Shown: piece after piece, positions 1 through 8,755 of the stretch | Layout of the letters: every line of letters begins with the position of its first letter | Position numbering within the stretch: position 1 is the first letter of the stretch | NCBI RefSeq assembly: GCF_900636575.1 | Contig: NZ_LR134293.1 | Span: forward strand, 1,799,501-1,863,500 | Length of the DNA: 64,000 nt | Origin: Streptococcus canis | GTDB taxonomy: Bacteria > Bacillota > Bacilli > Lactobacillales > Streptococcaceae | Direction: 5' to 3' | The notes under the pieces: model-generated | Database searches by the model: none | What the model saw: the letters and a program-made list of their open reading frames with translations, nothing else | What the model was told of the DNA's origin: nothing | Program-made: the position numbers and the translations under genes

Positions 1-118
1 TACCTTTACCCCCGGCAAACTTATCATCACTCGCCATACGATTCACTGACCCAAGATTTATCTGATCAATTCTGACGATAAAGTCAATCGAAGGGTTTAA
101 GGTCACGGTATAAATCAT
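1..118 (-). CDS. fruK: 1-phosphofructokinase, N-terminal fragment
   Basis: Reading the minus strand from an ATG at 118 gives an open frame that runs off the window edge, about 39 residues. It begins MIYTVTLNPSIDF and continues into a KFAGGKG motif, the typical N-terminus of PfkB-family 1-phosphofructokinases (TLNP start, GGKG substrate-binding loop). The enzyme phosphorylates fructose-1-phosphate to fructose-1,6-bisphosphate after PTS import of fructose. Its ATG overlaps the stop of the DeoR-type regulator upstream by four bases (ATGA), so the two are co-transcribed and translationally coupled. The PTS fructose transporter fruA would be expected just outside the window. Confidence 0.85.
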   Translation of the reverse strand, partial: MIYTVTLNPSIDFIVRIDQINLGSVNRMASDDKFAGGKG

Positions 119-858
119 AATTCAATCACCTTTGCCTTTTCCTTTATTTTTTTGAGAATACTTGTCTGAGATCCTTCGGTAATAATAGTCACATCATCAA
201 TAGGAGCCACCTTAACAAAGGATACCTGACCGATTTTAGTGCTATCAACTAGAACGTAAGACAGTTTAGCATTTGCTATCACTGCTTTTTTGATAACAGC
301 CTCTTCCATATCTGGTGTGGTCAAATAAGTGTCATCAACACCATTCATTCCAAGAAATGCTTTGTCAAAGTTCATCTGTCTGATTTGCTCCAAAGCCACA
401 TTTCCAATACTTGCGTCGGTTGTTTGTTTAACATAACCACCGATGATGATTGTCTTGATTGATAGCTCAACTAAGCGAGTGGCATGATGGATAGAATTGG
501 TAACAACTGTCAGATTTTTAGCCTGTAAAAAAGGCAATAAACATTCAGTCGTTGTCCCAGCATCAATAAAAATCACGTCGTTATCATAAATCAATTGCGC
601 AGCTTTTTGGGCAATGGCTTCTTTGACTTGACTGTTTTTGACAGATTTTTCTTGATTGGACAATTCCTCTTGCAAGGAATGGAAAAGTTCAGCTCCGCCA
701 TGAACACGGTGCAAACGTCCTTCTTGTTCCAATTCTCCCAAGTCCCTACGAACCGTTGACTCAGACGAATCCAGTAGCTGCATCAAATCTTCTAAAGCAA
801 CGTAATTGTCTTCAATGATTTTTGCCATGATTAACTGTTTTCGTTTGGATTTTAAGAT
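115..858 (-). CDS. fruR: DeoR-family fructose operon repressor FruR
   Basis: DeoR-type sugar regulator. An N-terminal winged helix-turn-helix (SSESTVRRDLGELE, then the RVHGGAE signature) is followed by a DeoRC effector domain with the GTTTECLLPFL phosphosugar-binding loop. It lies directly upstream of fruK with an ATGA overlap, so control of the fructose operon by a fructose phosphate is the likely role. The start is uncertain. Family members normally begin MLKSKRKQ; here the aligned codon is ATC (856-858), sitting about 6 bases after a good ribosome site (AAGAGGT, 865-871). The only conventional in-frame start upstream is a TTG at 886-888, which lies only a few bases below the promoter -10 box. 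The next ATG is ten codons further in, without a ribosome site. Confidence 0.8.
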   Translation of the reverse strand: MLKSKRKQLIMAKIIEDNYVALEDLMQLLDSSESTVRRDLGELEQEGRLHRVHGGAELFHSLQEELSNQEKSVKNSQVKEAIAQKAAQLIYDNDVIFIDAGTTTECLLPFLQAKNLTVVTNSIHHATRLVELSIKTIIIGGYVKQTTDASIGNVALEQIRQMNFDKAFLGMNGVDDTYLTTPDMEEAVIKKAVIANAKLSYVLVDSTKIGQVSFVKVAPIDDVTIITEGSQTSILKKIKEKAKVIEL

Positions 859-893
859 AGAATCACCTCTTCCTGAAATCGTTTGCAAATATT

Positions 894-921
894 ATTATAC
901 TCTTTTTTCTTCCAAAGTCAA
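894..921 (-). promoter_or_regulatory. Promoter of fruR-fruK
   Basis: On the minus strand, TTGACT (916-921), a 16-base spacer and a perfect TATAAT (894-899) form a strong sigma-A promoter. Transcription should start near 886-888, so the mRNA leader before the AAGAGGT ribosome site is only about 15-20 bases. Confidence 0.75.
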
Positions 922-1028
922 GCAAAATCTTCCAAAAACATTCAAAACTTGCTGTTTTCTAATAGCTTGACAAGCTAAAGGTGAACTTTTAAAAGGACCA
1001 GCAAGATTAGCCTTTTTTGTTTAGAAAG

Positions 1029-1075
1029 CAAAAAGCCTATTATATAAGAACTTAACCTTAATATAATAGACTTTT
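1029..1075 (-). terminator. Terminator downstream of panE
   Basis: An inverted repeat with 15-base arms (1031-1045 and 1061-1075, one G-U pair) and a 15-base loop is followed on the minus strand by a T-run. It lies just after the panE stop and ends the PTS-IIC-like/panE transcript before fruR. Confidence 0.75.
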
Positions 1076-1081
1076 GACTGC

Positions 1082-2005
1082 TTATTTAATCTTTAAAACG
1101 GCTTCTTTAGCATGAACCAATTCCGTAATCATACGGCAATATGGAGTATTGATGCCTAGTTTTTCACCTTTAGTATTAACCGCACCATTGATAAAATCAA
1201 TTTCAGTCAATCGGTGATTTTGCACAAGGTCTTGGTGCATTGAAGGGTAATGGTGAGCTGCCTTAACAGAGGTATCCATCACATATTTTGTGATTTCCTC
1301 TTCATTTAAGTCAACACCTTCTGCTTGACCAACAATAACAAACTCATGAATGATTTCTGTAATCATTTTTAGACCATCTTCACTAGCAAATAGTTCACCA
1401 ATCGTACAATCTAAAAGAGCACAAGTTGAATTCATCGTGCCATTCACACATGCTTTGCGCCAAATGTTTGGCACAACATTTTCATCGTAAGTGGCATTTA
1501 AATCAGCTTTATTTAACAAGTCAGCCACTTGATGCCCTGCTTCCTGATGATTAGCATCCATACTTTGCAAGTTAAGGGCTCCAACACCTTGGAGATGAAC
1601 ACGACCAGGGCCTGACAGCCCAGCAGTCCAGACAGTGACACCCATTAAAATACTGTGTTCTGGAATGTATTGACGAATAAGGTCTTCGTGACCAAGACCA
1701 TTTAAAAGGCAAAGCACTTTAGTTTCTTTGCCAATAATGCCTTTAATGTCTTGAAGCATTTGTGGCAATTGCATAGCTTTTGTAAACAAGATAATCAAAT
1801 CTGCTTCTTGAGTAGCTTCAGTCGGTTTCATGATAGGAAGTTTAACCGTTTCTTCCACATCACCTGTCACAATTAAACCATTTTCTTTGATAGCATTGAT
1901 ATGATCTTCCCAGTTGTCTAACAAAATCACGTCGTTATTTGTTTTTGAAATTTGGTAACCAAAACGGCAACCCATGGCACCTGAGCCAGCAATATAAACT
2001 AACAT
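1082..2005 (-). CDS. panE: 2-dehydropantoate 2-reductase / 2-ketoacid reductase (PanE family)
   Basis: NADPH-dependent reductase of the ketopantoate reductase family, 307 aa, full length. The N-terminal Rossmann motif GSGAMGCRFG lies near residues 7-16. The catalytic lysine region NIWRKACVNGTMNSTCALL is near residue 180. The textbook reaction is ketopantoate to pantoate. However, related enzymes in lactic acid bacteria also reduce branched-chain 2-ketoacids to D-2-hydroxyacids, and no other pantothenate synthesis gene is seen here. An AGGAGG ribosome site precedes the ATG. It lies 12 bases downstream of the PTS-IIC-like membrane gene and appears co-transcribed with it, so the transporter may move the substrate or product. 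Confidence 0.85.
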   Translation of the reverse strand: MLVYIAGSGAMGCRFGYQISKTNNDVILLDNWEDHINAIKENGLIVTGDVEETVKLPIMKPTEATQEADLIILFTKAMQLPQMLQDIKGIIGKETKVLCLLNGLGHEDLIRQYIPEHSILMGVTVWTAGLSGPGRVHLQGVGALNLQSMDANHQEAGHQVADLLNKADLNATYDENVVPNIWRKACVNGTMNSTCALLDCTIGELFASEDGLKMITEIIHEFVIVGQAEGVDLNEEEITKYVMDTSVKAAHHYPSMHQDLVQNHRLTEIDFINGAVNTKGEKLGINTPYCRMITELVHAKEAVLKIK

Positions 2006-2017
2006 ATTTTCCTCCTG

Positions 2018-3076
2018 TTAGCCTTCAAAGACAAAAATGTCTTCTTTATAAAGTTTTAGAACATCTTTAGAAACCTTATGCGCTGCAAAGGCAACTGTAA
2101 ACGGAACAATTATCCAGGCAAGAATGATAATAAGCACTGAACTACCGCCTGCTAAAGAAGCAATTGGTCCTACTGCACCAACCAAACCAAAACCAGATGA
2201 AGCTGGTGTCCCAACAAGGTTAAATAATGGCACTGTTAAAGAGCTAATCGCCGCTGTTACCACCATCGGAATAGCCATGATAGGGTGTTTCAAGAAGTTT
2301 GGCATCATCATTTTCATAGCCCCAAGTGCGATAGCAATTGGCACACCAGATTTATTAACTTTCAAGGTTGCCCACACTAAGACTGCAGCTGTTGAAGCAA
2401 TTCCCATTGAAGCTGCCCCCGCAGCCATTCCATTTAAACCGATTGCCAAACCAATAGCCACTGTTGAAATCGGACTAACAATAATTACTGAGAAAGCAGC
2501 AGCAATCAAGATGGACATCAAAATTGGTTGAAGGGTTGTAAATGAGTTAATCCCTTGTCCGATCAAGGTTGTGACATAAGATACGTAAGGTAATAGTTTC
2601 CAGCCAATGTAACCTACCCCTGTCCCAATGATAATCGGTAATAAAATAATGGTCAGAGAGCCAAATTTGTCTCCAAAATATTTCACAGCTAAAACGGCAA
2701 GGCTAGCTGTAATCATCATATTGATTAAGTCACCAATACCTCTAAGTTGGAATGTTCCTGTCGCCACACCTTTTTGAATGACTTCTGTATAGGCCCAAGC
2801 CCCAGAACCAATATAAGCAGCTCCACCAACAGCCAACTGTTGCATAGGATTAAATTTAAATTGTTGCCCAATCAAGAAACCAGCCATAATTGGCGTGAAA
2901 AATTGGAAGACTTGAACAATGTGTAAAAACTCAGCAGCTGCCACGTTTGGTAAAAGCGGTTTTAAGAAAGTTGCTAAAATAGCATTTGGAATGAGTGCCA
3001 CAACGATAGCAATTGCTGTACCAGCCAAGACCTTATTCATAAAAGAACTAAATGTCTCTTTATCTGTTTTTGTCAT
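2018..3076 (-). CDS. PTS-IIC-like multi-pass membrane transporter (PTS_EIIC_2 type)
   Basis: A 352-residue, very hydrophobic protein with about 8-10 predicted membrane segments. It has the glycine/alanine-rich repeats and the LVGTPASSGFGLVGAVGP loop of the standalone PTS EIIC-like family (the Pfam PTS_EIIC_2 type, named from memory). It has no EIIA or EIIB domain, and none lies next to it, so phosphotransfer-coupled transport is doubtful and it may be a secondary transporter. It is the first gene of an operon with panE, which suggests transport of a 2-ketoacid, 2-hydroxyacid or pantoate-like compound. That substrate is inferred from context only. Confidence 0.7.
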   Translation of the reverse strand: MTKTDKETFSSFMNKVLAGTAIAIVVALIPNAILATFLKPLLPNVAAAEFLHIVQVFQFFTPIMAGFLIGQQFKFNPMQQLAVGGAAYIGSGAWAYTEVIQKGVATGTFQLRGIGDLINMMITASLAVLAVKYFGDKFGSLTIILLPIIIGTGVGYIGWKLLPYVSYVTTLIGQGINSFTTLQPILMSILIAAAFSVIIVSPISTVAIGLAIGLNGMAAGAASMGIASTAAVLVWATLKVNKSGVPIAIALGAMKMMMPNFLKHPIMAIPMVVTAAISSLTVPLFNLVGTPASSGFGLVGAVGPIASLAGGSSVLIIILAWIIVPFTVAFAAHKVSKDVLKLYKEDIFVFEG

Positions 3077-3091
3077 GATAGACCCCTTTTC

Positions 3092-3135
3092 ATTGTAATG
3101 TGTTGTTTTGTGAAAATTATCACACTTTTTACAAT
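3092..3135 (-). promoter_or_regulatory. Nested palindromes, candidate operator for the PTS-IIC-like/panE operon
   Basis: An inner site TGTGA-N6-TCACA (3109-3124) sits inside a wider inverted repeat, ATTGTAA (3092-3098) and TTACAAT (3129-3135). Both fall at or just downstream of the predicted transcription start, where a repressor would block transcription. The inner site has the geometry of the CRP/FNR family consensus, but the cognate protein is unknown. Confidence 0.5.
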
Positions 3136-3139
3136 GTCT

Positions 3140-3167
3140 ATTCTATCACAAAGAGTTGAACTTGTCA
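3140..3167 (-). promoter_or_regulatory. Promoter of the PTS-IIC-like/panE operon
   Basis: On the minus strand, TGACAA (3162-3167), a 16-base spacer and TAGAAT (3140-3145). The -35 box is a moderate match. Its position just upstream of the nested palindromes supports it. Confidence 0.5.
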
Positions 3168-3254
3168 CGAAGACTTAGGTAAAAGCCTTCCGTCATCAGA
3201 CAACACCAAACTGAATATTAGCATTCGCTACTGCTCTTGAAACTTCTGACTCCC

Positions 3255-4250
3255 TTAGTCAATCAGAGAGGTTGAATGTACTAGGCGATTATCCCTGTCT
3301 GGATAAATATAGTTAATTGCCTGATTAACTGCTGTTGGTGCTTCACCAAAGCCAGTAGCAATCAAATCCACTTTTCCATCATAAGCAGCTGCATCACCAA
3401 TGGCAAAAATACCTTCTTGACTCGTTTGAAAAAGTGGTGAAACAGTAATGCTTGAACGCTTGTAGTCAAGATTCCAATTTTTCAAATTCTTATTAGAAGT
3501 TGAAAAGCCAAAACTAACAATAAGACTGTCCAAATCAAGTTCTAGCACTTCATCTTCTTTTACTTTTTGTATGACTAATTTTTCAGCTAAGTTACCACTT
3601 CCCTTTAATGCTTTTGGCACATAAGGTGTTAATACCTTAACCTTTGATTGTTCCAAGAGCTCCACACTGTGTTCATGTGCTCTGAAAGCATCACGACGGT
3701 GCACAATCGTCACACTCTCAGCAATATCTTCTAAAGCCAAGGCCCAATCTACCGCTGAATCACCGCCACCACAAATCACCACTTTTTGCCCCGCAAATTG
3801 GTCCAACTGGTGAACATTATAAAAAAGGTTATGATCAGCAAAATTTTCCTCACCTTCTACCCCTAAAGTTCTTGGTGCAAAGGCGCCATTTCCACACGCA
3901 ATGATAATGGCTTTTGAAAAATGCTCTGCTTTATTGGTCCTAATCGAAAAACCACTGTCAACCTTTTCAAAAGACAAGACTTCTTCTTTTAAGCAAAGGG
4001 TTGTACGATCTTCAAAACGACTTAATTGTTTAATTAAATTTTCTGTTAAGTCAGCACCTGTTAAGGCTGGGTAGGCTGGAATATCATAAATCATTTTTTC
4101 AGGATAAAGAATAGCTGGCTGCCCCCCAAGTTCTGACAAACTCTCAATAATCTTTACCGTCATGCCCCTAAGACCTGCATAAAAGGCTGTGAAAAGGCCT
4201 ACTGGCCCACCACCAATAATCGTAATATCATATTCTCTTTCTTCCATCAA
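3255..4250 (-). CDS. Ferredoxin--NADP+ reductase, thioredoxin-reductase-like type
   Basis: FAD- and NADPH-binding flavoprotein, 331 aa. An N-terminal FAD motif [14 protein letters not shown] is followed by a mid-protein NADPH motif [11 protein letters not shown]. The CxxC disulfide of true thioredoxin reductases is absent from the NADPH domain, which is the hallmark of the type 2 ferredoxin/flavodoxin NADP reductases of Firmicutes. It ends with the [12 protein letters not shown]-closing motif. Its ATG overlaps the trmD stop by four bases, making it the last gene of a rimM-trmD-fnr operon. A single-cluster ferredoxin gene lies elsewhere in the window (41073-41270) and could be a partner. Confidence 0.85.
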   Translation of the reverse strand: MMEEREYDITIIGGGPVGLFTAFYAGLRGMTVKIIESLSELGGQPAILYPEKMIYDIPAYPALTGADLTENLIKQLSRFEDRTTLCLKEEVLSFEKVDSGFSIRTNKAEHFSKAIIIACGNGAFAPRTLGVEGEENFADHNLFYNVHQLDQFAGQKVVICGGGDSAVDWALALEDIAESVTIVHRRDAFRAHEHSVELLEQSKVKVLTPYVPKALKGSGNLAEKLVIQKVKEDEVLELDLDSLIVSFGFSTSNKNLKNWNLDYKRSSITVSPLFQTSQEGIFAIGDAAAYDGKVDLIATGFGEAPTAVNQAINYIYPDRDNRLVHSTSLID

Positions 4251-4981
4251 TCTTCTCCTCGACCTGCTTCTTCTTTAATCTTATCCAATAGCTTGCGCTC
4301 TTCTTTAGAAAAATCGTAATGTTCAAGCAAGTCTGGCCGTCTTAAATAAGTTTTTCTAAGACTCTCTTCCAGACGCCACAAGCGAATACGTTCGTGGTGA
4401 CCACTCATCAAAACGTCTGGCACCGTCAAGCCACGATAATCATAAGGTCTTGTGTATTGAGGGTATTCTAAAAGTCCTGATGAAAAAGAATCGTCCTGAT
4501 GACTGCTTTCTTTTCCAAGTACCTGTGGAATTAACCTAACAGTCGCATCCACCATAGTCATGGCGGCCAACTCCCCACCTGTTAAAACAAAATCACCTAG
4601 CGAAACCTCATCTGTCACCAAGGTCTTAATCCGCTCATCATAACCTTCATAATGACCACAAATAAAAATTAACTCTTCCTCGAGAGCTAATTCTTCAGCA
4701 TAAGCCTGAGTAAAGGGTTTACCTGCTGGATCTAAAAGAATAATCCTTGGTTTTTGAGCTTCAATCTGTTCGACTGTATCAAAAATCGGCTGCGCTCTCA
4801 AGAGCATACCTTGACCACCACCATAAGGTTCGTCATCCACATGGCGGGCTTTCTCAGCATAGTCTCGAAAATTATGGTATCGAATGTCTAACAGACCTTT
4901 TTCTTTTGCCTTGCCAACTATCGAGTGTTCCAAAGGGGCAAACATTTCAGGAAAAAGGGTTAAAATATCAATTTTCATCAT
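4247..4981 (-). CDS. trmD: tRNA (guanine-N1)-methyltransferase
   Basis: TrmD methylates G37 of tRNAs with a G36, using S-adenosylmethionine, and prevents +1 frameshifting. The start [13 protein letters not shown], the [11 protein letters not shown] loop and the trefoil-knot segment [12 protein letters not shown] are all present, and 244 aa is the usual length. Two ATGs are adjacent; the second gives the family-typical MKID start. It overlaps rimM by 14 bases and the following reductase by 4, the compact rimM-trmD pairing seen across Firmicutes. Confidence 0.95.
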   Translation of the reverse strand: MMKIDILTLFPEMFAPLEHSIVGKAKEKGLLDIRYHNFRDYAEKARHVDDEPYGGGQGMLLRAQPIFDTVEQIEAQKPRIILLDPAGKPFTQAYAEELALEEELIFICGHYEGYDERIKTLVTDEVSLGDFVLTGGELAAMTMVDATVRLIPQVLGKESSHQDDSFSSGLLEYPQYTRPYDYRGLTVPDVLMSGHHERIRLWRLEESLRKTYLRRPDLLEHYDFSKEERKLLDKIKEEAGRGED

Positions 4982-5486
4982 CTAAACCTTCCATCAACTC
5001 AACATCCACACGCTTATTAGGAACATCGACATTAAGCACCACTGGTGGAATGTAGGGTAAGAGTAAGTCACGTCTTCCTTGACGTTTCACTACCCAAACA
5101 TCATTGGCACCTGGTTGCAAGATTTCCTTAACATGGCCAATCAACTGGTCCTTTTCATAAACAGCCATACCGATAATCTGATGGTAGTAAAATTCGCCCT
5201 CTTGCAAATCTCCCTGATTAGCTTTTGATACTTTTAACGTATAACCCTTATATTTTTCAATCGCATTAATGTGGTACATGTCTTTAAATTTAATAATATC
5301 AAAATTCTTTTGTTTACGGTGACTAACAATTATCACTTCCTGAACAAACTGATCGTTATCATCAAATAACGCTAATTGTGACCCTTTTTTAAAGCGTTCC
5401 TCAGCAAAATCACTGACAGACAACACACGCATCTCTCCTTGTAAGCCTTGGGTATTGACAATCTTCCCAACGTTAAAATATTCCAT
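4968..5486 (-). CDS. rimM: Ribosome maturation factor RimM
   Basis: Assists late maturation of the 30S head by binding S19. It is 172 aa, with the N-terminal barrel beginning [21 protein letters not shown] (family G-x-hG-hxGE pattern) and a C-terminal PRC barrel ending in the [10 protein letters not shown] segment. The ribosome site TTAGGAG lies 5 bases before the ATG. It is first in the rimM-trmD-ferredoxin reductase cluster. In many bacteria rpsP-rimM-trmD are contiguous; here an 800-base gap separates rimM from khpA and rpsP upstream, so rimM needs its own promoter. Confidence 0.95.
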   Translation of the reverse strand: MEYFNVGKIVNTQGLQGEMRVLSVSDFAEERFKKGSQLALFDDNDQFVQEVIIVSHRKQKNFDIIKFKDMYHINAIEKYKGYTLKVSKANQGDLQEGEFYYHQIIGMAVYEKDQLIGHVKEILQPGANDVWVVKRQGRRDLLLPYIPPVVLNVDVPNKRVDVELMEGLDDEN

Positions 5487-6231
5487 GGTAACTCCTAAAT
5501 CCTTAACTCGTTATCTACTTGCCACCTTTGTGGCTTAGCTTAATTCTAGTGGAAGATTTAACACCACACGTTCTCCTCCCAGAATCAAATCACCTACTAT
5601 TTTAACACGTTATACCCTATTTTGCACTTCCTACTCCCAACTTTCTCCTTCTCCTAAAGTCATCTCGTTAGAACAAGCCTCCAATCCAATGATACGACAT
5701 CCTATTTTTCTAAATTAACTTACTGTTTTTCAGACGACATTTGTCCAGCCTCATCTTTTGGACACAAGAATGGGTAATAAAAAAACCTTCCAAATAAAAC
5801 TTTTGAACAGCTCCCTGTCAAGTAGACAGTCAAAAAACAAACATTCACTAGAAACTATATGGGGAGTTTTCATATGTCCAAAAGGTTTCTTGATTAGAAA
5901 TATGTTTTTTAAGAGTGGTTAAACGTTTATGATTTGATTGTTGTTTGGCAACAGTAACAGTTCAAAAACTGATAAATCATCTGCTATTTTTATGATATTT
6001 CTTTATATTTAAATTAGCGGGTAGCTTTCGTTAGTATAGACCCTTTTAAATATAAATTACTTAACTAATTTATCAATTAAAAATCGGATTCCTAAAGGAA
6101 CTAAAAGCATTATCCTGCCATTTACTTAATCAGTCAAGCAAATTAACATTGTCTCTCACTCTCATCATTGAAAAGAGGGATTCATTAAGTGAGACTTCTT
6201 CTTTGAGTATTACCTTAATCCTAAATAAGAG
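5487..6231. other. Gene-free stretch between khpA and rimM, possible insertion-sequence debris
   Basis: About 745 bases, AT-rich, with no open frame I can support on either strand. The minus strand has a TAAAAT box near 5600 that could serve rimM, without a convincing -35. Around 5810-5890 there is a terminal-repeat-like segment (a CTGTC/GACAG palindrome beside CTTGACAGGGAG on the minus strand). Next to it, on the plus strand, is a GGGGAG ribosome site and an ATG that reads only seven codons to a stop. This resembles the end of an IS3-type element with a dead first ORF, but the match is from memory and weak. Confidence 0.35.
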
Positions 6232-6263
6232 AAAAAAGCCTGCTAACCTAAGGTTAACAAGCT
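6232..6263 (-). terminator. Terminator of rpsP-khpA
   Basis: Stem 6237-6248 with 6252-6263 (12 pairs including G-U) and a 3-base loop, followed on the minus strand by six T residues. It lies 27 bases after the khpA stop. Confidence 0.85.
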
Positions 6264-6289
6264 TTCGAAAATAAGCTTAGTATCTGTGA

Positions 6290-6529
6290 CTACTTTTCAT
6301 CAATGACTAAGCGAACTTTTTTCCCCGTAGTTGGAACCGAATAGACAATCGATCTTATCGCTGTAATAGTACGACCTTTTTTGCCGATAACACGACCGAT
6401 GTCTTGAGCATCCAAGTCAAGATGATACTCTAAAAAGTCCGGAGTATCTTCAATTTTAATGGTAAGATTATCTGGTTGTGAAATCAAAGGTTTCACAATA
6501 GCGATAATAAGATTTTCAATGGTATCCAT
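6290..6529 (-). CDS. khpA: KH-domain RNA-binding protein KhpA (YlqC)
   Basis: A 79-residue protein consisting of one type II KH domain with the GKKG (GxxG) RNA-backbone-binding loop in the segment [16 protein letters not shown]. In streptococci KhpA pairs with KhpB/Jag and acts in RNA-based control of cell division; that role comes from the family. It lies 9 bases after rpsP, the standard rpsP-khpA pair, and shares its promoter and terminator. Confidence 0.92.
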   Translation of the reverse strand: MDTIENLIIAIVKPLISQPDNLTIKIEDTPDFLEYHLDLDAQDIGRVIGKKGRTITAIRSIVYSVPTTGKKVRLVIDEK

Positions 6530-6538
6530 AGGCTTTTA

Positions 6539-6811
6539 TTATTTAGAGAATCTTTGGTCGTGGAATTTAGCCATAACACCAGCTTTTGACAAGATGTTAC
6601 GAACTGTATCAGAAGGTTGTGCCCCTTTAGCTAACCAATCAAGAACACGGTCTTCTTTAACAGTGATTTGGTTTTCAGCTACAAGTGGGTTGTATGTTCC
6701 GACTGTTTCGATGAAACGACCATCACGTGGTGCACGTGAATCTGCAACGTTAATACGGTAGAAAGGTTTTTTCTTAGAACCCATACGAGTCAAACGGATT
6801 TTAACTGCCAT
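6539..6811 (-). CDS. rpsP: 30S ribosomal protein S16
   Basis: Small basic protein of the 30S subunit with the invariant start [20 protein letters not shown] and the [12 protein letters not shown] signature; 90 aa from this ATG. An in-frame extension of 12 codons exists upstream but lies in the untranslated leader and is not conserved, so the start at 6811 is chosen. A strong promoter lies about 70 bases upstream and khpA follows. Confidence 0.96.
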   Translation of the reverse strand: MAVKIRLTRMGSKKKPFYRINVADSRAPRDGRFIETVGTYNPLVAENQITVKEDRVLDWLAKGAQPSDTVRNILSKAGVMAKFHDQRFSK

Positions 6812-6880
6812 TGTTATAATGTCTCTTTTCTTTTTTAATAATTTCAAGAAATATAGCCCTGCTAATTTCTTACATGAACT

Positions 6881-6909
6881 AGTATAACTTAGTTCTAAAA
6901 GACTGTCAA
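6881..6909 (-). promoter_or_regulatory. Promoter of rpsP-khpA, -35 box inside a terminator stem
   Basis: Minus strand TTGACA (6904-6909), exactly 17 bases, then TATACT (6881-6886): a near-consensus sigma-A promoter. The TTGACA hexamer is part of the 3' arm of the terminator that ends the upstream phosphodiesterase gene. Confidence 0.85.
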
Positions 6910-6931
6910 GTTTTTTTCTTGACAGTCTTTT
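6897..6931 (-). terminator. Terminator of the glycerophosphodiesterase gene
   Basis: Perfect 14-base inverted repeat (6897-6910 and 6918-6931) with a 7-base loop. On the minus strand the descending arm ends in TTTT. It starts only 5 bases past the stop codon at 6937. Confidence 0.8.
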
Positions 6932-6936
6932 GAAAT

Positions 6937-8679
6937 CTAGTAAAGGCTACTAATAATGTTCATTAAACGTTCAAAATAGGAAGTGTCTTTTGTTAATTCT
7001 TTCGATAACTGTCTCGTTAGAGCAGGTTTATCTGTGATAATTCCTTGAATTGGTTTTAATAAATAGTGCTCCATTCGACTGGAATCATTAATAGTCCAAA
7101 CATAGACTTCCTTTTTCTTTCGAACAGCTTGGGTCGATAAGTAAGATCTGTAAGAAAAATCTTCAATGACATAAAAATCAACTTTTTCATCTCCAAAAAG
7201 GCCAAATTGAATAGGGATCACATAACCAGTGGTAATGGAGGGATCTTTTTTTTCAATAGCTTCCATCACTTTGAGGTTCAAAGACATGACCTTGTTTTCC
7301 TTACCAATACCAAGTTTGTGGTAGGTTTCTAAAAACAAGTCAACATAGTTATCAGGCTCAGACCCTGTTAGTTTAAGTTCAATTAAAAGTGGCATGTTTA
7401 AAGCCTTAGCCCTTTTGTAAAAGGTTTCAAACGAAACAAAATGACTTGAAAACGATCCTTGATGACTGCTTAAATGTTCAACTTCTACTAAAGTCAACTC
7501 ACGAATGTTTTCATCAACACCAGCCAAGCGTTTTAAATTATTATCGTGTGACACAACAAATTGATTATCTTTGGTTAGTATTAAATCCAATTCTACGTAA
7601 TCACTCTTAGCCTTCTTAGCTCCTTCCAAAGCTTCCAATGAATTTTCCACCCCAGCTGAAACAAGACCTCTGTGAGCAATAATAGTTTTTGGTGTAGGCT
7701 TTTGAAAAAAAGCTAGGCGGTCTAAAGACTGGCAAGCAAATCCTAAAGTTAATAGAACCAAAAGCACGGCGTAATATTTCTGATACTTCACTGACGTCTT
7801 TCTAGCGTCAATAGTTCTTTGTGGTACGATACCTTCCTTTAACATAATAGCAGAGCAAAGTTTCACGAAAATAGTAGCAAAAAAGATAAGTTCCCAAATC
7901 ATTGTTAAAGATAGGGTCTGCACAATCACTTGATTGCCACTAGGATTAAAGAAACAGGCTAAAGCAAGAATAATGAAACTAGCGGTCAATAAAAATAAAA
8001 AGGTAATACCACTAATAGCAAGTAATTTGATCACTAAAGTTAGCTGATGCTTCTTCGTTTTCTGCCAACTTTCTTTAAAAGCCTCTTTTACTGTTCGATG
8101 CTTGATAGCCAACAAGGGCAAAAAATAAATTAAACGTAAGTTAAGGTAAAAAAGACAGGCAAAGACAACATAAAGGAGGTACTTCATCATTGCTGTTTTT
8201 GAGAGTTCCCCAACAATAAATTCTGGAACATAAAGTTTTTCGGTAATAACAGATGATAATCCTAGGTTCAAGACTGGAATTGTCAACAAAACATAAACCA
8301 CAAACAGTAATATCTGGTAGCCTGAAAAAGTTTTCCAAATACGTCTTAAATAGTAAGATAGCCGCTTCTTAAAACCATTAACACTAACTTCTCGGTCAGC
8401 GATAATTCGGTACAGGGCAAAAAATTCAAGATGGATAAAGGCAGCTAATAAGAGCAAATAAGCAAATAATAAAGCAAGGGCCACAGGATTTTTCAAAAAA
8501 GTCAGAAAGTTATCCTTATCAAGATGATATTGGCCAGTAACACTTAGAATAAAATAGAAAAATTCGGATAATACAAAGTTAGCAACAGTAACAAATAATA
8601 ATTGAAAAATGCTTGCCTTTATTAACCAAGATAATCTGATTTTTGTCATTGTCGATAGCAAATCGGACAAGAGTTTCAT
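6937..8679 (-). CDS. Membrane-anchored glycerophosphodiester phosphodiesterase
   Basis: A 580-residue fusion. The first ~320 residues carry about seven or eight membrane segments (glycerophosphodiesterase membrane domain). The C-terminal ~250 residues are a GDPD catalytic domain with the HRG motif ([15 protein letters not shown]), the metal-binding YVELDL and the SHD catalytic histidine ([12 protein letters not shown]). The family hydrolyses glycerophosphodiesters to glycerol-3-phosphate and an alcohol. The tethered architecture suggests substrates at the membrane, perhaps from lipid or lipoteichoic-acid turnover. It is transcribed alone, between two terminators. The WTINDS segment near the C-terminus is also typical. 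Confidence 0.88.
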   Translation of the reverse strand: MKLLSDLLSTMTKIRLSWLIKASIFQLLFVTVANFVLSEFFYFILSVTGQYHLDKDNFLTFLKNPVALALLFAYLLLLAAFIHLEFFALYRIIADREVSVNGFKKRLSYYLRRIWKTFSGYQILLFVVYVLLTIPVLNLGLSSVITEKLYVPEFIVGELSKTAMMKYLLYVVFACLFYLNLRLIYFLPLLAIKHRTVKEAFKESWQKTKKHQLTLVIKLLAISGITFLFLLTASFIILALACFFNPSGNQVIVQTLSLTMIWELIFFATIFVKLCSAIMLKEGIVPQRTIDARKTSVKYQKYYAVLLVLLTLGFACQSLDRLAFFQKPTPKTIIAHRGLVSAGVENSLEALEGAKKAKSDYVELDLILTKDNQFVVSHDNNLKRLAGVDENIRELTLVEVEHLSSHQGSFSSHFVSFETFYKRAKALNMPLLIELKLTGSEPDNYVDLFLETYHKLGIGKENKVMSLNLKVMEAIEKKDPSITTGYVIPIQFGLFGDEKVDFYVIEDFSYRSYLSTQAVRKKKEVYVWTINDSSRMEHYLLKPIQGIITDKPALTRQLSKELTKDTSYFERLMNIISSLY

Positions 8680-8721
8680 TAAAATAATCTCCTTTTATTT
8701 AAGTGGTCATTGTCATCACCC

Positions 8722-8755
8722 AAAAACTCCTAGTTGAACCTGGTTCAGCTAGGAA
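8722..8755 (-). terminator. Terminator of the MacAB-like/TVP38 operon
   Basis: Near-perfect stem (8727-8740 with 8741-8755, one G-U pair) followed on the minus strand by five T residues. It begins directly at the stop codon of the TVP38-like gene. Confidence 0.8.

Noticed and set aside
2124..2531. 135-codon open frame on the plus strand opposite the PTS-IIC-like gene.
   Set aside because: It mirrors a hydrophobic alanine-rich coding region, has no ribosome site, and the minus-strand protein is clearly the real product.
5540..5575. Minus-strand GGGAGGAG followed by a GTG and three codons upstream of rimM.
   Set aside because: A three-codon frame cannot be supported as a gene from sequence alone; a real leader peptide would need conservation data.
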